64,000 bases of DNA, taken from positions 3,831,501 through 3,895,500 of the forward strand of contig NZ_CP092483.1 of the NCBI RefSeq assembly GCF_022429625.1, written 5' to 3'. Positions 51,368 through 60,713 of this stretch are shown in pieces. Each line of letters opens with the position of its first letter. Position 1 is the first letter of the stretch. Both the position numbers and the translations under genes were made by a program. Under the pieces are notes generated by a model that had not been told where the DNA came from, made no database searches, and saw nothing but the letters and a program-made list of their open reading frames with translations. Origin of the DNA: Devosia lacusdianchii (lineage in GTDB: Bacteria; Pseudomonadota; Alphaproteobacteria; Rhizobiales; Devosiaceae).

Positions 51368-52176
51368 GCCGTCACCGTCGATCGCTTGAGAATGGGCATC
51401 GAGGACCAGAGCCGTCGCGTGTAATCATGCTGCGGATTGCCGACGATATCGGCCACCGGTGCTACTTCCACCAGCTTTCCTTCCAGCATCACCGCGATGC
51501 GGTCGGCAAACTGGCCCATCAACGCCAGATCATGGGTGATGAACAGGATGGAAAAGCCGAACTTCTCCTTGAGCGCCATGATCTCCTGGAGAATTTCCCG
51601 CTGCACCACCACATCGAGCGCGGTGGTCGGCTCATCCATCACGATCAGCTTGGGGTCGAGTGCCAGGGCGATGGCCAGCACGATACGCTGCCGCATGCCG
51701 CCCGAAAGCTGGTGCGGATAATCGTCCAGCCGGTTGGCCGCAATGCCGACCAGCTTGAGCAGCTCTTCCGCCCGCGCCCGCGCCTCAGCGCGTGACACAC
51801 CGGTATGCCGAACGATCACGTCCCGGAACTGCTCGAAAATGGTGAGAACCGGGTTGAGCGAGTTCATCGCGCTCTGGAACACCATGGAGGCGGTGGACCA
51901 GCGGAACTTCGACAGCTTGTCGAGCGGCATGGCCAGCACGTCCTGCCCGTCAATGATGATCGAGCCCTTCGAGATGATGGCCGGCGGTCGATGCAGGCGC
52001 AGCAGCGAGAAGGCGATTGTGCTCTTGCCCGAACCGGATTCCCCGGCCAGCCCCATCACCTCGCCGCGGCCGATCTCGAAATCGACGCCCTTGACGGCAG
52101 TGAACAGACCCTTTGCGGTCAGGAAGTCGACCTGGAGGCCACGGACTTCGACGAGTGTGTTGGACGTCTCCATCAT
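51364..52176 (-). CDS. Oligopeptide-type ABC transporter ATPase (DppD/OppD-like), short form
   Basis: A 270-residue ATPase with Walker [11 protein letters not shown], signature LSGGMRQR and Walker [13 protein letters not shown]. It stops soon after QHDYTRRLWSSMP, so the roughly 60-residue C-terminal extension with cysteines found in most DppD/OppD proteins is missing. ATG at 52176 overlaps the permease stop by four bases; the upstream frame to 52413 is a shadow of the permease gene. Confidence 0.9.
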   Translation of the reverse strand: MMETSNTLVEVRGLQVDFLTAKGLFTAVKGVDFEIGRGEVMGLAGESGSGKSTIAFSLLRLHRPPAIISKGSIIIDGQDVLAMPLDKLSKFRWSTASMVFQSAMNSLNPVLTIFEQFRDVIVRHTGVSRAEARARAEELLKLVGIAANRLDDYPHQLSGGMRQRIVLAIALALDPKLIVMDEPTTALDVVVQREILQEIMALKEKFGFSILFITHDLALMGQFADRIAVMLEGKLVEVAPVADIVGNPQHDYTRRLWSSMPILKRSTVTA

Positions 52177-53087
52177 GCGGCTCCCTGGCGCTGGGCAAGA
52201 CGCTGCTTGTCCAGCTTTTCCTGCGTGCGCACGGCTGCGGCAATGGTGCCCAGCGTGCGCAGGCGCGGGTTGGAGATTTCGTCGACGCCAAAATTGAGCA
52301 GCGACAGCCCGATGCCGATGCCGGCCACGGCAACCGCCGGCACCAGCACCTCCCACCACGCCCCCACAGTGATCGCTGAGGCGTTCTGCGCGTGGTAGAG
52401 CATCGTGCCCCACGAAATCGACATCGGATTGCCCAGGCCCAGGAATTCCAGGGTCGCCTGGGTGATGATGGTATAGGTCACCGAACCGATGAAGTTAAAG
52501 CCGATGATCGACAGCAGATTGGGCAGCAGCTCGACGAAGATCATGCGGTGCCCCGGTTCGCCGATCAGCTCGGAGGCGAGGATATACTCGCGGTTTCGCA
52601 GCGTCAGCGTCTGCGATCGGGTGACGCGCGCCCCCCAGGCCCATGATGTGACGCCGATGATGATGGCAATGACCACCGGGTTGGTCTGCCCGAGAAAGGC
52701 GGCGATGACGAGCAGCAGCGGCAATTGCGGTATAACCAGCACGACATTGGTCATGAAGGTCACGACTTCGTCGATCCAGCCGCCGAAATAGCCGGCGGCA
52801 ATGCCGAGCACGGTGCCGATGATCACCACGATCGAGCCGGCGAAGAAGCCGACGGCGAGCGAGGTGCGCGTGCCGTAGATCACCTGGGTGAACACGTCGC
52901 GCCCCATGCGTGTCGTGCCCAGCAGGTCGTCCGGGCTCGGCGGCTGGTGCGGCCGGCCGACACGCGCCATGGGGTCGGCATTGAGCAGCAGCGGCCCGAT
53001 GACGGCGATCGCGACATAGATCAGCACAATGGCCAGGCCAAAGGCCGCTTTGCGGTTTCGAAGAAAGACTTTGAGCGTTTCCAGCAT
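52173..53087 (-). CDS. Oligopeptide-type ABC transporter permease (DppC/OppC-like)
   Basis: A 304-residue membrane protein. It begins MLETLKVFLRNRKAAFGLAI (first helix about 15-36), followed by LGTTRMGRDVFTQVIYGTRTS and the EAA-type loop ILASELIGEPGHRMIFVELLP. The final cytoplasmic tail AAAVRTQEKLDKQRLAQRQG is longer than usual. It lies seven bases after the DppB-like gene. Confidence 0.9.
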   Translation of the reverse strand: MLETLKVFLRNRKAAFGLAIVLIYVAIAVIGPLLLNADPMARVGRPHQPPSPDDLLGTTRMGRDVFTQVIYGTRTSLAVGFFAGSIVVIIGTVLGIAAGYFGGWIDEVVTFMTNVVLVIPQLPLLLVIAAFLGQTNPVVIAIIIGVTSWAWGARVTRSQTLTLRNREYILASELIGEPGHRMIFVELLPNLLSIIGFNFIGSVTYTIITQATLEFLGLGNPMSISWGTMLYHAQNASAITVGAWWEVLVPAVAVAGIGIGLSLLNFGVDEISNPRLRTLGTIAAAVRTQEKLDKQRLAQRQGAA

Positions 53088-53094
53088 GGCGGCC

Positions 53095-54072
53095 TCACAC
53101 CTTCCGCAGGCGGGGATCGAGGAAGACGTAGAGAATGTCGACCAGGAAATTGGCGATAAGGGTGGCGAAGGTCATGATCAGCAACTGCCCCTGGATCAGC
53201 GGGTAGTCGCGCGTGACGATGCCGATATAGAGCGTCTGGCCGAGGCCGGGATAGTTGAACACCACCTCGGTGACGAGCGAGCCGCCCAGAATGGCACCCA
53301 GCGTCAGGCCGAGCGATGTCACCGACGGCAGCAGCGCGTTGCGCGCGGCGTAGTTGAACTGCACGCGGCGGTCGCTCAGGCCCTTGGCCACACCCATGGT
53401 GACGTGATCCTCGCCGAGCTGGCCCACCATATTGTTGCGCATAGTGACCAGGTAACCGCCGACGAACACCACCATCAGCGAACAGATGGGCATCAAGCCA
53501 TGGACGAAGACGCTGCCGAAGAACTGCCAGCTCCAGGCCGGATCAAGCGACGGAGCGAAGGCGTATGAGGTTGGCAGCCAGCGCAGGGCCACGCCAAAGA
53601 TGAAGAGCACGGATATGGCGACCACGACGGCGGGCGTCGCCTGCACGGCCAGCGAAGCCGGCGTGACGATGGCGTCGAACTTGCCGCCGCGGCGCCACGC
53701 CGCGAACGAACCCATGGTGGAACCGATGGCAAAGGCCAGCATCGTCGCCGTACCGGCCAAGAGGATCGTCCACGGCGCGGCATAGGCCAGCACCTGATTG
53801 ACGGTCTGGGGGTAGAAGCGGATCGAGTAGCCGAGATCGCCGGTGAAAACCGACTTCATATAGTCGAGAAACTGCAGGTGGAGCGGGCCGGAAGCAAAGC
53901 CGAATGTCTCGATCAGGGCCTGCCGCGCCTCGGGCGTCAGCGTGCTGTTCTGCTGGGAGAACATGATGTCGACCGGGTTGCCGGGCATCAGCCGTGGCAG
54001 AATGAAATTGGCCGTAGCAGCCACCAGGAAGGCCGCAATGTAGAAGCCCAGCCGGCGCAGGATGAAGGACAT
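53095..54072 (-). CDS. Oligopeptide-type ABC transporter permease (DppB/OppB-like)
   Basis: A 325-residue membrane protein starting MSFILRRLGFYIAAFLVAAT. It has NFILPRLMPGNPVD, the GDLGYSIRFYPQTV block and a terminal FLVDILYVFLDPRLRKV. The gap to the binding-protein gene is 70 bases and contains a 10-bp hairpin. Order and spacing fit a standard binding-protein-BCDF operon. Confidence 0.9.
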   Translation of the reverse strand: MSFILRRLGFYIAAFLVAATANFILPRLMPGNPVDIMFSQQNSTLTPEARQALIETFGFASGPLHLQFLDYMKSVFTGDLGYSIRFYPQTVNQVLAYAAPWTILLAGTATMLAFAIGSTMGSFAAWRRGGKFDAIVTPASLAVQATPAVVVAISVLFIFGVALRWLPTSYAFAPSLDPAWSWQFFGSVFVHGLMPICSLMVVFVGGYLVTMRNNMVGQLGEDHVTMGVAKGLSDRRVQFNYAARNALLPSVTSLGLTLGAILGGSLVTEVVFNYPGLGQTLYIGIVTRDYPLIQGQLLIMTFATLIANFLVDILYVFLDPRLRKV

Positions 54073-54095
54073 TGCCGCTCTCCGCGAAAAGGAAG

Positions 54096-54123
54096 GGTGG
54101 CGCGGACAGATCGCCGCGCCACC
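54096..54123 (-). promoter_or_regulatory. Hairpin between binding-protein and permease genes
   Basis: GGTGGCGCGG at 54096-54105 pairs perfectly with CCGCGCCACC at 54114-54123 around an 8-base loop. No T-run follows on the minus strand. It likely protects binding-protein mRNA or attenuates read-through into the permeases. Confidence 0.6.
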
Positions 54124-54142
54124 TGTCAGTCAAGCAGCGGAA

Positions 54143-55813
54143 TTACTGCTTGACCGGGGAGAGGGCGAGAAGGTGGAGCAGGCGTTCCGGTACGCCGGCA
54201 TAGACCACCGGACGGGCGACCGGATTATCGGCATTGAAGAAGCCGGTGAAGCGGGTCGTGTTGTATTCGTACCAGAGCGGGTTGTTGAACACGTTGATCA
54301 ACGGCATGTCGGCAGCGATCAGGGCCAGAACCTTGGTCATGGCTTCACGCTGGGCATCGGCATCGGTCGTGGCGTTGAACGCATCAAGCGCCGCGTCGAG
54401 TTCGGGATTGACGTAACGCGCAGCGGCGAAACGGTTCTGCCCGATATTGCGCGAATGCAGCGAACCATCGAGGAAGAAGTGCGGGCTGACGCCGGTGGCG
54501 GCGGCATTGAGCGCGGCTTCATACTTGCCGGTGATCAGCGCATCGGTCCAGGCCGGGCTCTCCGGCGTTGCCATCGAGGCATTGATGCCCACTTCGGCAA
54601 GACCCTCGACGGCCAGCTGCACCGTGTTCACCCAGTCGGTCCAACCATTGGGCACGATGATTTCGAGCGCAATCGGCTGGCCAGTCGGGGTTTCGAGGAA
54701 ACCGTCACCGTCCTTGTCGGCATAGCCCGATTCAGCGAGCAGGGCCTTGGAGGCTTCGATGTCGAAACGGGCGAACTTGCCATATTCGGCTTCGGCTTCG
54801 GCATTGTTCCAGACGTCATAGGCCTTGCCGAGGCCCGAGGCATACTCATTGGCGGTCGGATAGCCGTAGCCGGCGATGTCGACCATGGCCTGGCGGTCCA
54901 TTGCCATGGAGAAGGCGCGGCGGAAGTTGACGTCGTTGAAGGCTTCCTTAAGGCCCGGATCTTCGCTCTCCATGTTGAGCGAGACGAAGACCGGCGAGCC
55001 GGCCGGGAACCAGTAGCCGCGGTGATCGGGATCACCCGAAACATAGGTCTTTTCGATATCGGGCAGGAAGGAGCCGAACCAGTCGAGTTCGCCATTGGAC
55101 GCCATGGTCAGAACCTGGTCGTTGTTCGACACCTGCGGCAAGCGCATGCAGTCGACTTCCAGCTCGGCATTGTCCCAGTAGTTGGGATTGCGGCACTGGA
55201 TGTATTCCTGCGGCGAGAAGCGACGGATTTCGGTCAGTGGACCCGAACCAACCGGATTGGGATTGGTGAAAGTGACCGGATCGGCAACGTCGGCCCAGAC
55301 ATGCTCGGGAACCACATAGGTCTGCACGATCTGGTAGATAAGACCGGCATCGACCTGCTTGAACTTGAAGGTGACGGTCTTGTCGTCAGAGGCTTCGACG
55401 CTTTCAAGCTTGGGCCAGACGGCGCGCAGATCGAGAGCGGGGAATTCCTTGATCAGGTTGAAGGTGAAGGCCACGTCCTTGGCGGTCAACGGCTCGCCGT
55501 CAGACCACTTGGCGCCATCGCGCATGGTGAAGGTCAGCGAGAGCTGGTCTTCGGAATAGGAATATTCCGTTGCCAGACGGTAATTCGCTTCGCCGCCCTT
55601 GATGGCGTTGAACACCACCAGCGGCTCAAACATGAAATCCAGCACGGTCGGCAGAACCGTGGTCGCGTTCATGGGGTTATAGTTTTCGACCCAGGCAGTG
55701 AGCTGCTGCGGCACGGCCGTCAGCACGGACTCGCCTTCGTTCTGGGCAAATGCGACGCCGGGTAGCGCGAGCGCACCCGCGAGCATCATGGCGGTCAGTC
55801 TTTGAAGCTTCAT
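54143..55813 (-). CDS. ABC transporter substrate-binding protein, family 5
   Basis: A 556-residue precursor with signal peptide MKLQRLTAMMLAGALALPGV ending AFAQ. The mature protein contains NYNPMNATTVLPTVLDFMFE, LTFTMRDGAKWSDGEPLTAK and KDVAFTFNLIKEF, as in SBP_bac_5. The N-terminal NYNPMN and FMFEPL style recalls binding proteins for oligosaccharides such as cellobiose; this is a weak inference. ATG at 55813 has GGAGG seven bases upstream. It is the first gene of its operon. Confidence 0.91.
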   Translation of the reverse strand: MKLQRLTAMMLAGALALPGVAFAQNEGESVLTAVPQQLTAWVENYNPMNATTVLPTVLDFMFEPLVVFNAIKGGEANYRLATEYSYSEDQLSLTFTMRDGAKWSDGEPLTAKDVAFTFNLIKEFPALDLRAVWPKLESVEASDDKTVTFKFKQVDAGLIYQIVQTYVVPEHVWADVADPVTFTNPNPVGSGPLTEIRRFSPQEYIQCRNPNYWDNAELEVDCMRLPQVSNNDQVLTMASNGELDWFGSFLPDIEKTYVSGDPDHRGYWFPAGSPVFVSLNMESEDPGLKEAFNDVNFRRAFSMAMDRQAMVDIAGYGYPTANEYASGLGKAYDVWNNAEAEAEYGKFARFDIEASKALLAESGYADKDGDGFLETPTGQPIALEIIVPNGWTDWVNTVQLAVEGLAEVGINASMATPESPAWTDALITGKYEAALNAAATGVSPHFFLDGSLHSRNIGQNRFAAARYVNPELDAALDAFNATTDADAQREAMTKVLALIAADMPLINVFNNPLWYEYNTTRFTGFFNADNPVARPVVYAGVPERLLHLLALSPVKQ

Positions 55814-56080
55814 TCTTGTTCCTCCCACAGAACTGATGGCGAGGCTTGATGCCTCTCCCGGTCGCACCGCCTAGTTTGGCTGGTTGCGAGTGGTATGTAA
55901 TTGGCATTATAGTGGCCCACATTGTCAGCCAGCATTCTCGACAAAACCACCGGCAAAATCGGCAAATCCGCGGGCAAGAACAGCGGAACTGGTTCAAAAT
56001 GGTCTTATCTGGGCGGGGGCAAGCTGAGCAGCGGAACGTGAGGTTATTCCTGCTGTCGGGAGCATGAGGGAGGTCTTGTC
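55814..56080. promoter_or_regulatory. Divergent promoter region between transporter operon and sensor kinase
   Basis: A 267-base gap whose middle (about 55890-55990) is clearly richer in A/T than its surroundings and should hold promoters for both directions. I could not assign -35/-10 boxes or an operator with confidence. No small gene or RNA was recognised. Confidence 0.5.
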
Positions 56081-59000
56081 GTGGCGATTTCGGCTCTGGT
56101 TCCGTCCAGCTTTCGCGGGCGGCTGCTGCTGATCTTCCTCGCCATGACGACCATTCCTCTGGTGATCTCGGCCTATGCGTTCCTGACGATTTTATCGTCG
56201 AGCCTGCGCGACGAAAACATCGAGAAACTGACCTTCGTTCGGGACGCCAAGCAGGCAGAGCTGGTCCAATACCTCACCTTCGCCGTGCGGCAGGCGGAAT
56301 CACTCACCAAGTCGAACGTCGTCCGCTATTCGATCGGCGATTTCTACGGCTTTTCCTACGCCTTCCGCATGATCGCAGCGACACCGGACCAGGCCCAGGC
56401 CACCCTGCAGAAGCTGTTTTCCGTCACTGAGCGCGACGCCGAACAGCAAATGCTGCCGACCGACGGCGGCGCCATGCTGCGCTCGGCCCTTGAATATGCC
56501 AACGCGCATAACCGCTTCCACGACGAATACGCCAACTTCGTGCGCACCTCCGAGTTCGACAATCTCTACCTGATCAACGCGGCACGGCGGATGGTCTACT
56601 CGGTCGAGAAGGACCGCTACCTGGGCGGCGACCTTGGAGCCGGGATGGCGACCACGCCGCTCGGCCAGCTGGTCGACGACATCCTGGCAGCCCCGGCCGA
56701 CACCAAACTGATGGTGCGCGACTTCGCACTCGATCAGACCACGGGGACCTTCGCTGCTTACGTGGCGGTGCGCATCGAGTTCCATCAGCGCGTCCGTGGC
56801 GTGGCCGTATTCCGCCTGCCTGCCGCGACCGTTGACCGGCTGGTTCAAGCGCAGGGCCGGGAGCGTGTGTCGGGCAAGCTCTTCCTGGTCAGCAGCACCA
56901 ACCATTTCGTCTCGGTTCCACCCGATTACCGCTGGCCGATTGGCAGCCAGGCAGTCGGCCGGCCGATCGAGACCACGGCCAGTGGCGCCGACGTCATCGA
57001 GGGTGGCTTTGACGGTCGCCCGGCCCTGTCGGCCTGGACGACACTGAGTTTCGGCGATCGAACCTGGCGCTTGTCATCGGAAGTCCCGACGCGCGAGGCC
57101 TTCGCCGACGCCGACACGCTGACGCGGTTCATCCTCGGCCTTGCCGCCTTGAGCCTGCCGATCGTTTTCTGGCTCTCCCTGGTCCTGTCGCGCACCTTCG
57201 CCGCCTCGCTCGGCAATTTGACCGACGCCGCCGAGTCCATCGCCGCCGGCGATCTGGAGCGCGACATGCCAGACATCCGCAAACCCAACGAACTGGCGCG
57301 CCTCGCCACCAGCTTCCGCCGGATGCGCGCTGCGGTGCGCGAACAGCTGACACTGATCAGCCAGAAAAACGCCGAGCTCGAGCGACAGGTGCGCGTGATC
57401 GAGGAAAAGAACGCGGCGCTTGAGGAGGCGGATCGCCAGAAGGACACCTTCGTCGCCAATACCAGCCACGAATTGCGCACGCCGCTCAACGGTATTATCG
57501 GCATTTCGACCACGCTGTCGGCGGGCGCGGTCGGCGAACTGGCGCCGGCGCAGCGCGCCCAGATGGAGCTGATCACCTTCTCGGCCCGCCGCCTGTCGCG
57601 CCTGGTCGACGACCTGCTCGATCTCTACCGCATCCGGCAGGGCCGGATGCGTCTTGATATTCACCCCGTGCATGTGGCGACCTCGATCCGCAACGTTTTG
57701 CAGGTGTCGCAATCCATGCTGCGCGGCCAGCCGGTTGAGATCGTGGTCGATATTCCCGAGGCCCTGCCCTATGTGCAGGCCGATCCCGTGCGGTTCGAGC
57801 AGATCCTCTACAATCTCGTCGGCAATGCCATGAAATATACCCGTGGCGGCATAGTCAGCATCGACGCCAGGGCCACAGGCGACACGGTCGAGGTCTCGGT
57901 GCACGATACCGGCATCGGCATTGCTACAGATAGCCTCGAACGCATTTTCCAGCCGCTGGAGCGCGCTGCCGATGCCGAAGCCGGCGGGTTCGGCCTGGGC
58001 CTGACCATTGCGCGCCAGCTCGCACATGCCATGCATGGCACCCTGCGCGCCAGCAGCACCCTGGGCAAGGGTTCGGTATTCACCTTCGCCTTGCCGGTGG
58101 CCGAGACGGTGTCCGAGGAAACCACGCTGGCGCTGACCGATATCGTGGTGCCTTACCGGCAGGCCCTCAACGGCGCCAGTGTGTTGCAGGACAGCGCCGA
58201 GACCGCCATGGACGACACACCACTGGTGCTGGTGGTCGACGATGAGCCGATCAACATCCAGGTCCTGCGCAACGTGTTGCTGCCACAGGGCTACGCGGTC
58301 TGCTCGGCCAAGAGCGGCACCGATGCGCTGGAATCGGTGGAACGCCGCCGGCCCGACCTCATCATCCTCGATGTGATGATGCCGGGCATGGGCGGTCTCG
58401 AAGTGGCGCGCCGACTGCGCGACCGTTTCTCGCTGCTCGATCTGCCCATCATCATGGTCACCGCCCGCAGCCGCACCCGCGACGTCATCGCCGGCTTCGA
58501 GAACGGCGCCAATGACTATGTGATCAAGCCCTTCGTGAAGGACGAATTGCTGGCGCGCGTCGCCACCCTGCTCGCCGCCGCGAAGGCCCAGGCCCAGGCG
58601 CTTGAGAATGCCGACCTGAAGCAGGAAATCGACCGCCGCGTGCAGGTGGAAGATGCCCTGCGCCTGTCGCAACAGCGTATGGCCGGGCTGCTCGATACGG
58701 TACAGGCCGGCATCATCTGCGTCACCGATTCCGGCCGCATCACCTATGCCAACAAGGCCGCGTCCAAGCTGGCCAATATGCGCCTCCTGCCCGGATCGAC
58801 CCTGGTGACCGACATCCTGACGCCGGACCTGGTGGAAACCGTGCGCCGCGGCGTTGCCGACGAAGGTCAGGCCACCCTGGTCGAGATACCATTCGGCCGG
58901 CCCGGGCGCTCGGTGCTGGTCAGTGCCTTCGATATCGAGCCAGATGCCGGGGGCGGCCTGGCACTGATCCTGACCTCGGACTCGGCGCGCTCGCGGCTGG

Positions 59001-59446
59001 AGGCGCCGGACATGACCCAGTCGCTGCGCAGCATTATCGACACAGTCGGCCCGGAACTGGTTCAGGCCAGCGAGACCGCTTCGGCAAACGCCATGAGGCA
59101 TGATTTCAGCCGCGACCACTACCGCCAGACGGTGGTCAGGGTGATGACGGAAAGCCTGCGTCTCTGGCGGGACGCCACCGGCAAGTCCAAATTCGACCTG
59201 GCCGAAGAGAGCGGCATCTGGCGCGTCAGCCTCGACCGCTCCTCGCTGCAGGCCCGCACGCTGGACAAATACCTGCTGCTCGAAACCCTGCCGGAGCAGC
59301 CGCGTTGGCGCGACGTGATCCGCACCGGCGAATATGTGCTCGATGCCCTGGAAAAGCAGGCGCCGTCCGATCAGCTGGAGGAGCTGCAGTCGCAGCTGCG
59401 CACGCTGCGCCATCAGGTCAGGTTGATGGCCGAGAGCACCGGCTGA
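56081..59446 (+). CDS. Membrane-bound hybrid sensor histidine kinase with REC, PAS and conserved C-terminal module
   Basis: A 1121-residue protein. TM1 is at about residues 12-38 and TM2 at about 346-368. Between them lies a roughly 300-residue periplasmic sensor, probably Cache-like. A HAMP-like linker and coiled coil precede the HisKA domain with phospho-His in NTSHELRTPLNG near 463. The HATPase has NLVGNAMKYT and GGFGLGLTIARQL. A REC domain has its Asp in LIILDVMMPG near 764. A PAS domain (about 870-970) is followed by a conserved 90-residue module (RHDFSRDHYRQ, SGIWRVSLD, RWRDVIRTGEYVL). GTG at 56081 has GGAGG seven bases upstream. No separate partner regulator gene is adjacent. Confidence 0.9.
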   Translation: MAISALVPSSFRGRLLLIFLAMTTIPLVISAYAFLTILSSSLRDENIEKLTFVRDAKQAELVQYLTFAVRQAESLTKSNVVRYSIGDFYGFSYAFRMIAATPDQAQATLQKLFSVTERDAEQQMLPTDGGAMLRSALEYANAHNRFHDEYANFVRTSEFDNLYLINAARRMVYSVEKDRYLGGDLGAGMATTPLGQLVDDILAAPADTKLMVRDFALDQTTGTFAAYVAVRIEFHQRVRGVAVFRLPAATVDRLVQAQGRERVSGKLFLVSSTNHFVSVPPDYRWPIGSQAVGRPIETTASGADVIEGGFDGRPALSAWTTLSFGDRTWRLSSEVPTREAFADADTLTRFILGLAALSLPIVFWLSLVLSRTFAASLGNLTDAAESIAAGDLERDMPDIRKPNELARLATSFRRMRAAVREQLTLISQKNAELERQVRVIEEKNAALEEADRQKDTFVANTSHELRTPLNGIIGISTTLSAGAVGELAPAQRAQMELITFSARRLSRLVDDLLDLYRIRQGRMRLDIHPVHVATSIRNVLQVSQSMLRGQPVEIVVDIPEALPYVQADPVRFEQILYNLVGNAMKYTRGGIVSIDARATGDTVEVSVHDTGIGIATDSLERIFQPLERAADAEAGGFGLGLTIARQLAHAMHGTLRASSTLGKGSVFTFALPVAETVSEETTLALTDIVVPYRQALNGASVLQDSAETAMDDTPLVLVVDDEPINIQVLRNVLLPQGYAVCSAKSGTDALESVERRRPDLIILDVMMPGMGGLEVARRLRDRFSLLDLPIIMVTARSRTRDVIAGFENGANDYVIKPFVKDELLARVATLLAAAKAQAQALENADLKQEIDRRVQVEDALRLSQQRMAGLLDTVQAGIICVTDSGRITYANKAASKLANMRLLPGSTLVTDILTPDLVETVRRGVADEGQATLVEIPFGRPGRSVLVSAFDIEPDAGGGLALILTSDSARSRLEAPDMTQSLRSIIDTVGPELVQASETASANAMRHDFSRDHYRQTVVRVMTESLRLWRDATGKSKFDLAEESGIWRVSLDRSSLQARTLDKYLLLETLPEQPRWRDVIRTGEYVLDALEKQAPSDQLEELQSQLRTLRHQVRLMAESTG

Positions 59447-59464
59447 ACCGGACGCCCCGCCCTA

Positions 59465-60556
59465 TTAGTCCCAGCTCAACGCGCCGCCATTCTGGTATTC
59501 GATGACGCGGGTCTCGAAGAAGTTCTTCTCCTTCTTGAGGTCCATTGCCTCGCTCATCCAGGGAAACGGGTTCTCGGTCTCACCGAACACTGGCGCTAGG
59601 CCAAGCTGGGCGCAGCGGCGGTTGGCAATGAAGTGCATATACTGCTCGCAGAGCGCGGCATTGAGCCCGAGGAAGCCGCGCGGCATGGTATCGCGGCCAT
59701 AGGCGGCCTCGAGTTCAGCCGCCTTCTGGATCATGCCACGCACTTCCTCCTGGAACTCCTTGGTCCAGACATGCGGGTTTTCGGCCTTGATCTGGTTGAT
59801 CACGTCGATGCCGAAATTGAGATGAATGCTCTCGTCGCGCAGGATGTACTGATACTGCTCGGCAATCCCGACCATCTTGTTGCGCCGCCCAAGCGACAGG
59901 ATCTGCGCGAAGCCGGTATAGAACCACATGCCCTCGAAAATCACATAGAAGGCGATGAGGTCGCGCACGAAGGCGCGGTCGGTTTCCGGCGTCCCGGTAG
60001 TGAAATCGGGATCGTCCAGATGCTGAGTGAAGTTCAGTGCCCAGGCCGCCTTGTCGGTAATCGACGGCACTTCGCGATACATGTTGAAGAGCTCACCCTC
60101 ATCAAGGCCGAGGCTTTCCACGATGTACTGGAACGTGTGCGTATGCACCGCCTCTTCGAAAGCCTGGCGCAGCAGGTATTGCCGGCATTCCGGGTTGGTC
60201 AGGTGGCGATAGATGGCCAGCACGATATTGTTGGCCACAAGGCTCTCCGACGCGGCAAAGAACCCCAGATTGCGCTTGAGCGTGTGACGCTCATCATCGG
60301 TCAAGCCGTCCTTGGACTTCCACAGGGCGATATCGGCCTGCATCGAGACTTCGGTGGGCATCCAATGGTTGTTGCAGCCGTTGAGGTACTTCTCCCACGC
60401 CCATTTGTATTTGAGCGGCAGGAGCTGGTTCACGTCGGCACGGCAATTGATCATTGCCTTGTCGTCAACCGAGACGCGGCCGCCCGTGAGGTCGATGCGG
60501 GTTTCGGAGGCGATAGGGGCAGGCTTGGGGGTGTCGGAGGTCCAGTCTAGGGACAT
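59465..60556 (-). CDS. nrdB: Class Ia ribonucleotide reductase, small subunit
   Basis: A 363-residue R2 subunit that makes the diiron-tyrosyl radical for dNTP synthesis. Iron-ligand regions are [10 protein letters not shown] (Glu), [17 protein letters not shown] (Glu, His) and [12 protein letters not shown] (Glu, His); the likely radical Tyr is in [11 protein letters not shown]. The C-terminus ([16 protein letters not shown]) carries the tail that docks to NrdA. AAGGA lies eight bases upstream of the ATG. It follows nrdA after a 157-base gap with a palindromic repeat doublet. It is convergent with the sensor kinase, 18 bases apart. Confidence 0.96.
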   Translation of the reverse strand: MSLDWTSDTPKPAPIASETRIDLTGGRVSVDDKAMINCRADVNQLLPLKYKWAWEKYLNGCNNHWMPTEVSMQADIALWKSKDGLTDDERHTLKRNLGFFAASESLVANNIVLAIYRHLTNPECRQYLLRQAFEEAVHTHTFQYIVESLGLDEGELFNMYREVPSITDKAAWALNFTQHLDDPDFTTGTPETDRAFVRDLIAFYVIFEGMWFYTGFAQILSLGRRNKMVGIAEQYQYILRDESIHLNFGIDVINQIKAENPHVWTKEFQEEVRGMIQKAAELEAAYGRDTMPRGFLGLNAALCEQYMHFIANRRCAQLGLAPVFGETENPFPWMSEAMDLKKEKNFFETRVIEYQNGGALSWD

Positions 60557-60584
60557 TTCAGGATTTCCTTGATGGGTTTGAAAG

Positions 60585-60707
60585 ACCCCCTCATCCGCCC
60601 CTTCGGGGCACCTTCTCCCACGAGGGGAGAAGGATCCAACCGAGAACTTCGGGCTCTTTCCCTTCTCCCCTCGTGGGAGAAGGTGGCCGAAGGCCGGATG
60701 AGGGGGT
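60585..60707. repeat. REP-like palindromic repeat doublet between nrdA and nrdB
   Basis: Two inverted copies of a roughly 48-base unit, at 60585-60633 and 60661-60707. Each unit has an outer ACCCCCTCATCCG, a short inner hairpin (CCCCTTCGGGG in one, GGCCGAAGGCC in the other) and a CCTTCTCCC-ACGA-GGGGAGAAGG stem. The arms match each other base for base except in the small inner hairpin. This is the form of repetitive extragenic palindromes common in Rhizobiales. It can form a large cruciform or mRNA hairpin inside the operon. Confidence 0.88.
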
Positions 60708-60713
60708 GCTGAA

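Noticed and set aside
54062..55765. A 567-codon plus-strand frame opposite the binding-protein gene
   Set aside because: The minus strand encodes a complete family 5 binding protein with signal peptide; the plus frame is a shadow.
55814..56080. A sigma-54 promoter before the sensor kinase
   Set aside because: TGG and GC-like elements are present, but no TGGCAC-N5-TTGC match was found.
57074..59413. A 779-codon open frame on the minus strand opposite the sensor kinase
   Set aside because: The plus-strand frame has clear kinase, REC and PAS motifs. The antisense frame has His/Gly/Arg-rich composition without domains, a common artefact of high-GC coding DNA.
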